The notes beneath the pieces are model-generated. The model was given only the letters and a program-made list of their open reading frames with translations, was not told where the DNA came from and did not search any database. DNA of 64,000 nucleotides from Streptomyces cyaneus. Lineage in GTDB: Bacteria > Actinomycetota > Actinomycetes > Streptomycetales > Streptomycetaceae. Made by a program: the position numbers and the translations under genes. The DNA is taken from the NCBI RefSeq assembly GCF_004028635.1, contig NZ_ML138678.1, forward strand, positions 868,001 through 932,000, given 5' to 3'. Positions 1 through 13,072 of the stretch are shown piece after piece (the first letter of the stretch is position 1; the number at the start of each line of letters is the position of its first letter).

Positions 1-590
1 GCCGCCTTGGTGGTGAAGCGAGCGAGGCGGCGCTGCATCTTCTCCATGTCGACCGTGCCCTTCAGGAGGTTCTCGACCCGGTCCAGGACCGTCTCCCCCG
101 GCACGATCCCCGGCACGAACAGCCAGAACTCGCAGCCCACGCTGAAGTCGACGCTCGCGCCCTGCCGGCGCAGCCGCTCCGCGAACCGGCCGCACTCGGC
201 GATGCTCTCCAGGATGTCCCGCTCCGGTATGTCCCCCAGGGTCGGCTGGAGCCAGACGTGCAGCCCGCGTTCGGCGGCCTCGGCGGCCGTAGCGGTGAGG
301 CGCTCGACGCCGTCGCCGGTGACGTCGAGGGTGCCGGCGTGCAGCTCGTCGCGGATCACCCGGACGTCCTCGCGCATCCGGGCGGCACTCCACGCGGTGC
401 CGGGTGTCTCACCCTCCCCGACGGTGTAGACGACGCCCCGGTGCTTCAGTCCCCTGCCCTTCAGTCCCCTGCGCTCCGGCGCCGGCCCGGTCGCCGCTGC
501 CTGCCCCGCCGGCACCACCGCCCCCGCCAGCCCGATGGCAGCCGCCCCCGCCAGAAACCGTGCCCTGCTGATCCCCTTGGTCTTCTCCAT
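1..590 (-). CDS. Partial secreted TIM-barrel-like protein (often labelled abortive phage infection protein)
   Basis: The reading frame opens with ATG at the right end and runs open to the window edge, so the C-terminus is missing. The first 40 residues form a basic, Ala-rich leader (ISRARFLAGAAAA, then a hydrophobic run), which suggests export. The following part (GVVYTVGEGETPGTAWSAAR, then a 'HVWLQP' strand) matches my memory of a Streptomyces family annotated as abortive phage infection or putative glycosyl hydrolase. The phage label is inherited and nothing here supports it. A short duplicated GGGACTGAAG unit encodes GLKGRGLK after the leader. It is divergent from the beta-lactamase gene. 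Confidence 0.7.
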   Translation of the reverse strand, partial: MEKTKGISRARFLAGAAAIGLAGAVVPAGQAAATGPAPERRGLKGRGLKHRGVVYTVGEGETPGTAWSAARMREDVRVIRDELHAGTLDVTGDGVERLTATAAEAAERGLHVWLQPTLGDIPERDILESIAECGRFAERLRRQGASVDFSVGCEFWLFVPGIVPGETVLDRVENLLKGTVDMEKMQRRLARFTTKA

Positions 591-708
591 ACGGCCACTG
601 TGGCGAGCGCGGCCCGTCCGCACCGTCCGCCGAAGGTCTACGGCGCTGCAACCAAGGGATGAGACAGGGCGTCGATCACTGAAGAGATCGTCGAAGGCCA
701 ACGAGCGA

Positions 709-725
709 AGGAGAGCAAGATCTTA
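709..725 (+). promoter_or_regulatory. Strong RBS ahead of a possible ATC start and a TTA codon for the beta-lactamase
   Basis: AAGGAG is followed after 5 nt by ATC-TTA-AGC, which is in frame with the beta-lactamase and open down to its GTG start (adding about 11 residues, ILSSASTPKPP). If translation begins here it would use a rare ATC codon, and the second codon would be TTA, the bldA-dependent leucine codon of Streptomyces. A single-base error in an original ATG is an alternative. Confidence 0.35.
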
Positions 726-752
726 AGCTCCGCTTCCACCCCCAAGCCCCCG

Positions 753-1631
753 GTGACCCGACGCACGCTGCTGACAGCCGGCACCGCCGCCACCGCGGCC
801 GCCCTGCTCCCGGGCGCCCCCGCCCACGCCACCCCCGGCGACGACGGCGTCACCGCCCGCCTCCGGGCGCTGGAGGAACAACACGGCGCCCGTCTGGGCG
901 TGTTCGCACACAACCTCGCCACGAAGCAGACCGTCCGCCACCGCGCCGACGAACGGTTCCCGATCTGCTCCCTCTTCAAGACCCTGGCGGCCGCGGCCGT
1001 GCTGCGCGACCTGGACCGGGACGGCGAGGTCCTCGCCAAGCGCATCCACTACACGGCGGCCGACCTCGTCGAGAACTCCAAGGAGACCGAGAAGCACCTC
1101 GCCACCGGCATGACCGTCGCCGAACTCGCCGACGTGGCCATCCGGTTCAGCGACAACACGGCCGGAAACCTCCTCCTGCGCGAACTCGGCGGCCCCACCG
1201 CCGTCACCCGCTTCGCCCGCTCCCTCGGCGACCCGGTGACCCGCCTGGACCGCTGGGAGACGGAGCTGAACTCGGCGGAGCCGTGGCGCACCACGGACAC
1301 CACGAGCCCGCGCGCAATCGGCCGGACGTACGCCCGCCTGGTCCTCGGCAACGCCCTGAACCGCCCCGACCGCGACCTCCTCACTTACTGGCTGCTGAAC
1401 AACACCACCAGCGGCAACCGCCTCCGCGCCGGCCTGCCCAAGACATGGGCGATCGCGGACAAGACAGGCGGCGGCTTCTACGGCACGAACAACAACGTGG
1501 GGATCGCCTGGACGGAGAACGGCACCCCGCTCGTCCTGGCGGTCCAGACGACGAAGCCGGAGCAGGACGCGGCGCCGGACCACGCCCTGATCGTCGAGAC
1601 GGCGGCGCTCCTGGCGGAAACGCTCAGCTGA
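753..1631 (+). CDS. Class A beta-lactamase (serine hydrolase)
   Basis: Hydrolyses beta-lactam rings outside the cytoplasm. All class A landmarks are present: S73-x-x-K76 in CSLFK, S133-D-N135, the omega-loop E169...N173 in ETELN, and K237-T-G. The N-terminus is a Tat-like leader (TRRTLLTAG, then an Ala-rich core, cleavage near AHA). At 292 residues it has the usual family length. The GTG start used here lacks a good ribosome binding site; a strong GAAGGAG lies upstream and may feed an earlier non-ATG start (separate entry). The 3' end overlaps the convergent phosphatase gene by 8 bp. Confidence 0.9.
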   Translation: MTRRTLLTAGTAATAAALLPGAPAHATPGDDGVTARLRALEEQHGARLGVFAHNLATKQTVRHRADERFPICSLFKTLAAAAVLRDLDRDGEVLAKRIHYTAADLVENSKETEKHLATGMTVAELADVAIRFSDNTAGNLLLRELGGPTAVTRFARSLGDPVTRLDRWETELNSAEPWRTTDTTSPRAIGRTYARLVLGNALNRPDRDLLTYWLLNNTTSGNRLRAGLPKTWAIADKTGGGFYGTNNNVGIAWTENGTPLVLAVQTTKPEQDAAPDHALIVETAALLAETLS

Positions 1632-2064
1632 AGCGCCGCACGTAACGCCGCTGCCACGGCGTCTCCACGGCGTGCCGGTCGTAGCCCCGCCGCACGAAGT
1701 CCACGGCCTCCTCGGCCGGTACGCCGTCCAGCACCGCCAGACACGCCAGCGCCGTCCCCGTACGACCGCGACCCCCGCCGCACGCGATCTCCACGCGTTC
1801 GACGGCGGCCCGCTCCCAGGCTTCGGCGAGGGCGGTGCGGGCGGCCGCGCGGTCGGACGGCAGGCGGAAGTCCGGCCAGCGGAGCCAGTGGGCTTCCCAG
1901 CGGGCTTCGGGGGGTGGCTTGCCGAGGAGATAGATGCCGTACGACGGGGTCGGCGCCCCCGGTTCGAGGGGGCGGCGCAGGCCCCGGCCCCGGATCAGTC
2001 GCCCGGACGGCAGCCGGAGCACGCCCGGTGCCCGCTCGTCCCAGCGTTTCTCGCTGTCCGCCAC
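1624..2064 (-). CDS. Small protein-tyrosine-phosphatase-like protein
   Basis: The C95-x5-R101 signature (ACGGGRGRTG) is that of cysteine-dependent phosphatases, though the residue before the Cys is Ala rather than the usual His. The protein is about 146 residues, a single compact domain with no leader, so cytoplasmic. A GTG start is chosen after GGAG-rich bases; a second GTG three codons upstream is also possible. The target is unknown. The promoter region is shared with the divergent sigma-factor gene. Confidence 0.7.
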   Translation of the reverse strand: MADSEKRWDERAPGVLRLPSGRLIRGRGLRRPLEPGAPTPSYGIYLLGKPPPEARWEAHWLRWPDFRLPSDRAAARTALAEAWERAAVERVEIACGGGRGRTGTALACLAVLDGVPAEEAVDFVRRGYDRHAVETPWQRRYVRRFS

Positions 2065-2154
2065 ACTCTCCACACGCCTATTCGAACCCGGCCCCGCACC
2101 CCGGGCAACCGAATCCGCCGCACCGGTGGTCTGGAGGGCGAGGGAGGGTGCTTG

Positions 2155-2679
2155 ATGCAGGCCGAACAAGAGGCCCAGTTCCAGGAATTCGTCAGGGCAC
2201 GGTGGTCCCACCTGGTGCGGACCGCGTATCTGCTCACCGGCGACGCGCACCATGCCGAGGACCTGACGCAGACGGCGCTGGCGAAGGCGTACCGCTCATG
2301 GCGGCGGGTGGCACGCGCCGACCATCCGGAGGCGTATGTCCGGCGCATGCTGGTCAGCTGCAACAGCGACCGGTTCCGCAAGCGGCGGGTCGCCGAGTCG
2401 TTGACCGCGGCGCCGCCGGAGACGGCGGGGCGCGAGGCGGGCTACGCGGGCGTGGACGAGCGGGGCGCGCTGCTCGGCGCGCTCGCCCAACTGCCGCCCA
2501 AGCAGCGGGCGGTGGTCGTCATGCGCTATTGGGAGGACCTGTCCGAGGGGGAAGTGGCCGAGGTGCTCGGCTGCTCCGTCGGCACGGTCAAGAGCCAGGC
2601 GTCCAAAGGGCTGGCGAAGTTGCGTACGTATCCGGGGCTCGCTCGGATGACGCCGTCCGGGCAAGGAGGCAGCAGGTGA
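2155..2679 (+). CDS. SigE-family ECF RNA polymerase sigma factor
   Basis: A 174-residue extracytoplasmic-function sigma factor of the SigE-like actinobacterial subfamily. Region 2 covers roughly residues 10-75 (FVRARWSHLVRTAYLLTGD, then AEDLTQTALAKAYRSW). Region 4 covers roughly 105-160, with a helix-turn-helix around EGEVAEVLGCSVGTVKSQ. The ATG follows AGGGAGG at good distance. Its stop overlaps the GTG of the next gene (GTGA), so the two are translationally coupled and the partner probably controls or responds to this factor. Confidence 0.9.
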   Translation: MQAEQEAQFQEFVRARWSHLVRTAYLLTGDAHHAEDLTQTALAKAYRSWRRVARADHPEAYVRRMLVSCNSDRFRKRRVAESLTAAPPETAGREAGYAGVDERGALLGALAQLPPKQRAVVVMRYWEDLSEGEVAEVLGCSVGTVKSQASKGLAKLRTYPGLARMTPSGQGGSR

Positions 2680-3611
2680 ACGACGACGAGCAGCGCCAGG
2701 GAGCACAGGGCGAGCCGGACTTCGAGGAGCAGTTGCGGGAACTGCTCGCCGAGGACGCCTACACGATCCAGCCGTCGCCGGCGCCGTATCCGGCGATCCG
2801 GCGCCGGGGCGTGGTCGAGCGGCGGCGCCGGGTGGCGGCGGCCGGGGCGGTGCTGGTGACGCTGGCGGCGATGCCGGTGGGGGCGTACGCGCTGAGCGGT
2901 GGGGGTTCGGGCGGGGGCGTGGCGACAACGCCGACGCCCTCGGTCAGTGCCACGCGGGTCCCGTCGCCGACGCCGTCCCCGACACCGAGTGGGCCCGCGC
3001 GGCCGGCCACGGACGGGCAGCTCCTCGACGGGATCACCTTCGAGCGGGCGGCGGACGGGCTGGAGAAGTGCCTGGCCTACCAGCGGTCGGGAGCCATGGC
3101 GGGCGACACGGACCCGGGCACGCCGCAGGACTACGGGATCGTCCTGGCCATGCGCAGTACCGGCGACTCCAACACGCCCGGCGACGGCATGTACGTCGTC
3201 GCCGTGCGGGAGAAGCCGGAGGAGATCTACCTGATCTGCAACATCAAGAACGGCGAGACCCAGGGCATCACCGGCTTCGGCAACGACGCCGACGTCATCC
3301 CGGACGAGGGCCCGGTGCTCATCGACCCCAACGGCGGCAAGCTCTACCAGCAGTCGCTCCTCGACCGGGGCAACTGGAAGCTTCCGTTCCGATGGGCTGT
3401 GATCGGCAGCGTCCGACCGTCGGTGGCCAAGGTGACGGTGTCCTACGGCGACTCCAGCGCCGAAGCCGTCCTCGACCACGGCCGGTTCGTGGCGTCCGGC
3501 GTGCTGAACCAGCAGGTCACCCTCGCACCGCACGTCAAGGGCTACGACGCCGACGGCAAGCTGGTCTACGACTCCGACGAGGACAAGTACTACCAGCGGA
3601 CCCTGCCGTAG
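2676..3611 (+). CDS. Single-pass membrane protein coupled to the ECF sigma factor
   Basis: 311 residues starting at GTG inside the sigma-factor stop. A short acidic cytoplasmic part (residues 1-50, ending in an Arg cluster) is followed by one membrane segment (about 53-74), a Pro/Ser/Thr-rich linker (about 85-110) and an extracytoplasmic domain. The topology and position fit an anti-sigma or sensor partner, but no recognised zinc anti-sigma motif (HxxxCxxC) is present. I cannot assign the outer domain to a known family. Confidence 0.75.
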   Translation: MNDDEQRQGAQGEPDFEEQLRELLAEDAYTIQPSPAPYPAIRRRGVVERRRRVAAAGAVLVTLAAMPVGAYALSGGGSGGGVATTPTPSVSATRVPSPTPSPTPSGPARPATDGQLLDGITFERAADGLEKCLAYQRSGAMAGDTDPGTPQDYGIVLAMRSTGDSNTPGDGMYVVAVREKPEEIYLICNIKNGETQGITGFGNDADVIPDEGPVLIDPNGGKLYQQSLLDRGNWKLPFRWAVIGSVRPSVAKVTVSYGDSSAEAVLDHGRFVASGVLNQQVTLAPHVKGYDADGKLVYDSDEDKYYQRTLP

Positions 3612-3656
3612 CACCGACGCAGTACCGGGCCAGGACAGGGATCCGCGGCACCGACG

Positions 3657-3695
3657 GGGCCGGGGGCGCCGCACAGGGGACGGCGCCCCCGGCCC
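3657..3695. terminator. Perfect 15-bp hairpin between convergent genes
   Basis: The arms GGGCCGGGGGCGCCG (3657-3671) and its exact complement (3681-3695) flank a 9-nt loop. It lies between the sigma-linked membrane protein gene and the convergent AraC regulator gene, so it can serve both directions. There is no U-tract, as is usual in Streptomyces. Confidence 0.75.
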
Positions 3696-3699
3696 GCCG

Positions 3700-4191
<492 letters not shown>

Positions 4192-4296
4192 ACCCGCATC
4201 TTCCCCGGCCGCCTCCCACCTCGTCCACTCCCGCGCCTGACGGGAGCGGGACGAGAGGAGCGCCATCACCGGTGTCGAGGTGAGACACATCGCGGC

Positions 4297-6660
<2,364 letters not shown>

Positions 6661-6724
6661 CGTGTGGTCTCCATCTACAGCTCGGTCGGGAACGTCGCCG
6701 GTAGGGGCGCGGGGCGGGGTGGGC

Positions 6725-7135
6725 TCAGCCCCGGGCCTGGATGCGGATCAGGTTGCCCGCGGGGTCGCGGAAGGCGCAGTCGCGGATGCCGTACGGCTGG
6801 TCGGTGGGCTCCTGGACGACCTCGGCGCCGCTCGCCTGCACCTTCTCGAAGGTGTCGTCGACGTTCGCGGTGGCCAGCAGGATCCAGCCGTAGGTTCCCT
6901 TGGCCATCATCTCGGCGATCGTGCGGCGCTCGTCCTCGGTGATGCCGGGGTCGGCGGCCGGCGGCGCCAGGAGGATGGACGTGCCGGGCTGGCCGGCGGG
7001 GCCGACCGTGATCCAGCGCATCTTGCCCTGTCCGACATCGGTGCGGACCTCGAAGCCGAGGGCGTCGCGGTAGAAGGCCAGGGAGGCCTCCGGGTCGTCG
7101 TGCGGAAGAAAGCTGGCGTGAATCGAGATGTCCAT
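6725..7135 (-). CDS. VOC-superfamily protein (glyoxalase/bleomycin-resistance fold)
   Basis: About 136 residues with the beta-alpha-beta-beta-beta layout of one VOC protomer: N-terminal MDISIHASFLPHDDPEASLAFYRDALGFEV and C-terminal IRDCAFRDPAGNLIRIQ. These are the usual hallmarks of glyoxalase-like or antibiotic-binding proteins. The start at MDIS is preferred; a GTG three codons upstream is possible. It sits just upstream of the UvrA-like gene and is probably co-transcribed with it. The substrate is unknown. Confidence 0.85.
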   Translation of the reverse strand: MDISIHASFLPHDDPEASLAFYRDALGFEVRTDVGQGKMRWITVGPAGQPGTSILLAPPAADPGITEDERRTIAEMMAKGTYGWILLATANVDDTFEKVQASGAEVVQEPTDQPYGIRDCAFRDPAGNLIRIQARG

Positions 7136-7208
7136 GCCCGTCACGCTAGCGGCGGCATCGAGGCACCGCTTCTCGATTCCTGACCGCCGCCGCCGACACC
7201 ACCGATTC

Positions 7209-7324
7209 CCTCGCCCCCGCCGCCCCTACCCTTCCCGTCCTCCAGGGGCTCCGCCCCTTCGACCCCGCCAGGGGGCTCCGCCCCCTGGACCCCCGCTCCT
7301 CAAACGCCGGAGGGGCTGATTTCA
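7209..7324 (+). repeat. Streptomyces intergenic repeat, variant copy
   Basis: It begins CCTCGCCCCCGCCGCCCCTACCC and ends AACGCCGGAGGGGCTGATTTCAG, with GGGGCTCCGCCCC and GGGGGCTCCGCCCCC hairpins inside. It is the same element type as the repeats at 7351-7463 (opposite orientation) and 56973-57085, but more diverged. Confidence 0.75.
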
Positions 7325-7350
7325 GGTGACCTCACCCCTCGACGCCGGTC

Positions 7351-7463
7351 CAGGCATTTCAGCCCGTCCGGCGTTTGAGGACGAGGCCCGTTCAGGGCCG
7401 AAGCGGGGGTCTGGGGGCGGCAGCCCCCAGGGACGGGACGGGTAGGGGCGGCGGGGGCGAGGA
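7351..7463 (-). repeat. 113-bp Streptomyces intergenic repeat, copy A
   Basis: The reverse complement is identical to 56973-57085 except for three positions I can see. Two of those are the paired ends of the central GGGGGCTGCCGCCCCC stem (T-A here, C-G in the other copy). The conserved tail is CTCAAACGCCGGACGGGCTGAAA. Confidence 0.85.
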
Positions 7464-7479
7464 ACTGGACCGGCAGCCG

Positions 7480-8229
7480 TCAGCCGACCCCCCGTGACTC
7501 CTGCGCAGCCCGCGCAGCGATCCCCCTGAAGTGCACGGCCATCGCACGCTGCGCCCCCTCCACGTCCCGGGCCCGCAGAGCGGTGACGATGTCGCGGTGC
7601 CGGCGCGCGGTGAGCTCGGGCGAGGGGTCGTCGGGTCGGCCACGGGCCCCGGACACCCGCCGGAACACCGTCCAGAACGCGGCGAGGAGCTGCGGCACGA
7701 GGTCGTTGCCGAGAGAGGCGTACAGCAACTCATGGAACTCCCGGTCCAGCTCCGGAAAGGCCCGTCCCGACCGCCCCGCCACCTCCATCCGGGACACGAC
7801 CGCCTCCAGCCGGTCCAACTCCCCCTCGGTGACCGTCGCCGCCACCCGCCGGATCAACCCCTCCTCCAGCACCTCCCGCACCTGAAGGATTTCGGCGAGC
7901 GCCCCGGAGTCGTCGTGATCCTGATCCTGCCGGGCGAGCGTGCGAAACGTCAGCCCGTCGATCAGCGGCGTGAGCGAGGCCTGGCCGACATACGTCCCGT
8001 AGCCGTGCCTGATCTCCACGATGTCGAGGGCCTGGAGCGCCTTCAGCGCCTCGCGCACGGAGTTGCGGCTGACGCCGAGGTCGTCCATGAGCTCGGCCTC
8101 GGTGGGCAGGAGGGCGCCGGCCTGGAGCCTGCGGTCGATGATCAGCTGCATGACCTGGCGCTGGATCCGGCTGTTCCTGGACTCCTCCGACGTACGACTG
8201 TTCCTGGGCTGCCCGGGCATGCGGCGCAT
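7480..8229 (-). CDS. GntR-family regulator, FadR/FCD subfamily
   Basis: About 249 residues. The N-terminal winged helix (LPTEAELMDDLGVSRNSVREAL) is followed by an all-alpha FCD domain (LAEILQVREVLEEGLIRR, then the metal-site-type FHELLYASLGN). FCD proteins usually respond to an organic acid. The gene is divergent from the ABC-importer operon and is its likely repressor. The start is uncertain between two close ATGs (MRRMPGQ and MPGQ); neither has a strong ribosome binding site, so leaderless translation is possible. Confidence 0.85.
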   Translation of the reverse strand: MRRMPGQPRNSRTSEESRNSRIQRQVMQLIIDRRLQAGALLPTEAELMDDLGVSRNSVREALKALQALDIVEIRHGYGTYVGQASLTPLIDGLTFRTLARQDQDHDDSGALAEILQVREVLEEGLIRRVAATVTEGELDRLEAVVSRMEVAGRSGRAFPELDREFHELLYASLGNDLVPQLLAAFWTVFRRVSGARGRPDDPSPELTARRHRDIVTALRARDVEGAQRAMAVHFRGIAARAAQESRGVG

Positions 8230-8246
8230 GGTACGCGCACCTGGAC

Positions 8247-8271
8247 GTCCCACGTCCCATGTCTGTGGGAC
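8247..8271. promoter_or_regulatory. Possible operator of the GntR/FCD regulator
   Basis: GTCCCAC-GTCCCA-TGTCTG-TGGGAC contains the perfect inverted pair GTCCCA/TGGGAC with a 6-nt spacer, plus an extra half-site. CTGTGGGACAA within and just past it matches the FadR-type consensus TNGTNNNACNA at all but the first base. It lies immediately upstream of the regulator and about 210 bp before the importer operon. Confidence 0.45.
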
Positions 8272-8479
8272 AACGGCCTGACAGGGGGTCAACTCGCGCC
8301 ATTTCACAGTGCCATTGGTCCGACCTGTGGCAGATGCGCCATTCGTGTGAGATCCCTTGACCGCCCCCACCACCCCACCTATGGTCGCGCTGACCGGGAG
8401 GACGTAGGACGTCGTATCTCCTCACCGGCGCAGAGCACGAACCCATCGCCGGAGCACACACCCATCCGCTGGAGGACCC

Positions 8480-10108
8480 GTGCGCGACGTGACCCACGAC
8501 GTGCCGGCGCTGCACCGCCGGTCGTTCCTGAAGTACACCGGCGCGCTGGGCGCGGCCGCCGCCGTCTCCGCGTCGCTGTCGGCCTGTTCGTCGGGGCCGG
8601 AGTCCACCAACGAGACCGGCGGGGGCGGTGGCCAGAACCGGACACTGACTGCGGTCATCGGCTACGGCAACGACGGCAGCTGGGACCCGACCCAGACCGC
8701 CTCCGCCTTCTGCATGGCCGCCAACAACCACATCTACGAGGGCCTCCTCGACACCGACCCGATCTCCCGCGAGCCGTACGCCGCGCTCGCCACCCAGGTC
8801 CCGGCCGACCCGAACGCCACGTCCTGGAAGTTCACCCTGCGCGCGGGCGCCAAGTTCCACGACGGGAAGCCGGTGACGGCCGACGACGTGGTCTTCGTGT
8901 TCGACCGGATCCTCGACCCGAAGACGCAGACCCTCGCCAAGGGGTTCTTCGCCGGCTGGCTGAAGGAAGTGCGGAAGATCGACGCGCAGAACGTCGAGCT
9001 GGTGCTCAAGTTCCCCTTCCCCGACGGGATTTCGCGACTCACCCTCGCCAAGATCATGCCGAAGCACGTCTTCTCCCAGCCGGGCGCCTGGGAGGACGCC
9101 ATCAAGGGCAAGGCGATCGGCTCGGGGCCGTACCGGCAGACCGCGCACCACCCGAAGTCCAACACCACCTTCGAGGCGTATCCCGACTACAACGGCCCCC
9201 GCAAGCCGGCCTTCAAGAAGATGAACTGGCTGACGATCGTGGACGCCGCGCCGCGCGTGGCCAGGATCTCGGGTGCAAGCGCCGGCGCGCAGATCTCCGA
9301 CAACATTCCGTACGCCAACATCCAGCAGCTGGAGAGCGGCGGGCTGACCGTCGCGGGCGGCGCCGGGATGAACAACCTCTTCCTGATGTTCAACACCAAG
9401 CACAAGCCCTTCGACGACGTACGGGTCCGCCAGGCGCTGCACTACGCCATCGACACCGGGAAGATGATCGAGGTCGCCCTCAAGGGGCACGGGAAGCCGT
9501 CGAGCTCCTTCCTCAACGAGGCCAACCCCAGCTACCGGCGCGCGAAGAACGTCTACGACTACGACCCCGACAAGGCGAAGGCGCTGCTGAAGGAGGCCGG
9601 GGTCAACGGGCTGGAGATCGAGATCCTGGCCGTCAACGTGAGCTGGATCGTGGACTGTCTGCCGACCATCAAGGCGTCCTGGGACGCGATCGGTGTGAAG
9701 ACGACCCTCTCCCCGCAGGAGACGACGGCCGTCTTCACCAAGATGGACCAGAAGCAGGACTACCAGGTGGTGGCCGCCGCCTCGAACCCCAACCAGTTCG
9801 GCCTCGACGCCGACCTGATCATGCATTACAACTACGGCCCCGAGAACCTGTGGATGCAGTACACGCAGTGGGCCGACAACTCCGTCGCCAAGGCGCTCTT
9901 CAAGGACATGGACCGGGCCACCCAGGAGTCGGACACCGAGAAGAAGAAGACGATGATCCAGGACTACATCGACATCGTCGCCGAACAGGCCGTGCTCTAC
10001 CCGGTCGTCCACAACGAGCTGATGACGGCCTGGAACCCGAAGCAGCTCGCCGGCATAAGGGCACAGCCGTATCCCGGCATCAACCTCCTCCAGGCCAAGT
10101 GGGCCTAG
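8480..10108 (+). CDS. ABC importer substrate-binding lipoprotein (SBP family 5, Dpp/Opp type)
   Basis: 542 residues. The leader carries RRSFLK (Tat-like) and ends in a lipobox SLSAC with Cys36, so it is probably a Tat-exported lipoprotein. The body is the family 5 fold that binds peptides, nickel, opines or sugars (HDGKPVTADDVVFVFDRILDP; RVRQALHYAID). The GTG start follows GGAGGAC. It is the first gene of a five-gene operon with two permease-type proteins, ATPases and an aldolase, so its cargo is probably an acid or sugar acid that the aldolase cleaves, rather than plain peptides. Confidence 0.9.
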   Translation: MRDVTHDVPALHRRSFLKYTGALGAAAAVSASLSACSSGPESTNETGGGGGQNRTLTAVIGYGNDGSWDPTQTASAFCMAANNHIYEGLLDTDPISREPYAALATQVPADPNATSWKFTLRAGAKFHDGKPVTADDVVFVFDRILDPKTQTLAKGFFAGWLKEVRKIDAQNVELVLKFPFPDGISRLTLAKIMPKHVFSQPGAWEDAIKGKAIGSGPYRQTAHHPKSNTTFEAYPDYNGPRKPAFKKMNWLTIVDAAPRVARISGASAGAQISDNIPYANIQQLESGGLTVAGGAGMNNLFLMFNTKHKPFDDVRVRQALHYAIDTGKMIEVALKGHGKPSSSFLNEANPSYRRAKNVYDYDPDKAKALLKEAGVNGLEIEILAVNVSWIVDCLPTIKASWDAIGVKTTLSPQETTAVFTKMDQKQDYQVVAAASNPNQFGLDADLIMHYNYGPENLWMQYTQWADNSVAKALFKDMDRATQESDTEKKKTMIQDYIDIVAEQAVLYPVVHNELMTAWNPKQLAGIRAQPYPGINLLQAKWA

Positions 10109-10127
10109 CCACACCGGGAGTCCCTGA

Positions 10128-11083
10128 GTGGTCACCGTCGTCCGGATCCTCGCCCGTCGCGTCGCGCTGCTCGTGCCGCTGATGCTCGGCATCGTGCTGT
10201 TCGTGTTCCTGGTCATGCGGTTCTCGGACGTCGACCCGGCGTCCGCGTTCTTCCAGGGCGCCAACCCCACCGCCCAGCAGTTGCACGACTTCCGCGAGGA
10301 GAACGGCCTGCTGGATCCCCTCCCCGTCCGCTACGTCGCCTTCATCGGCGACCTGCTCCACGGCGACATGGGCATCAGCGCCCTGACCCGGGCGCCGGTC
10401 GTCGACCAGGTCATGACGGCGCTGCCGCTCACCCTCCAGCTCACCTTCCTGGGCCTCGGCATCGCGGTCGTACTGTCTCTGCTCGGCGGCGTGACGGCGG
10501 CCATCTACCGTGACCGTCTGCCCGACCAGATCATCCGGGTCGTGTCACTGACGGGGGTGGCCGCACCCGGCTTCTGGCTGGCGCTGCTGATGATCCAGTA
10601 CCTGGCCGTCGACCTCGGCTGGTTCCCGACCGGCGGCTACATCAACCCGGCGGACTCCCTCACCGGGTGGCTGAAGACCATGACCCTGCCCGCCTTCGCG
10701 CTGTCGCTGCCGGTGGCGGCGCAGCTGACGCGGATCGTGCGCACGGCGGTGGTGGAGGAGCTGGACAAGGACTACGTCCGCACGGCGATCGGCAGCGGGT
10801 TGCCGCCGCGGGTGGTCGTGGGCCGGAACGTGCTCAGGAACGCCCTGATCAATCCGCTGACCGTCCTCGGCCTTCGTGTCGGCTATCTCCTCGGCGGCGC
10901 GGTCGTCATCGAGACGATCTTCTCCCTCCCGGGGATGGGGAAGCTGATGATCGACGCCGTGAAGAACGGTGACCCGGCGGTCGTCCAGGGCGTCGTCCTC
11001 ACGACTGCGACCGGCTTCGTGGTCGTCAATCTCGTCATCGACATCCTGTATCTGCTGGTCAACCCGCGCCTGCGGGAGGCGAC

Positions 11084-11087
<4 letters not shown>
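10128..11087 (+). CDS. ABC importer permease, DppB type
   Basis: 319 residues with six predicted membrane segments. The first is RVALLVPLMLGIVLFVFLVMRF, followed by the DppB-type periplasmic loop. The EAA-like cytoplasmic loop (KDYVRTAIGSGLPPRVVVGRNVLRNALI) contacts the ATPase. The start is GTG. Its last codons overlap the ATG of the next gene (ATGA), so the two are translated together. Confidence 0.9.

Positions 11088-13068
<1,981 letters not shown>

Positions 13069-13072
<4 letters not shown>

Larger units (their letters stand above)
7136..7479. other. Intergenic region filled with Streptomyces repeats
   Basis: There is no gene between the VOC protein start and the GntR regulator end. The region holds two facing copies of a GC-rich intergenic repeat, listed separately. 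Confidence 0.7.

Noticed and set aside
1..590. Phage-defence gene suggested by the family label
   Set aside because: The abortive-infection name is an inherited annotation; no toxin, nuclease or defence partner is visible.
7531..10182. Long + strand frame of 883 residues across the GntR and binding-protein genes
   Set aside because: Arg/His-rich frame with no family features; both overlapped genes are confirmed by motifs.
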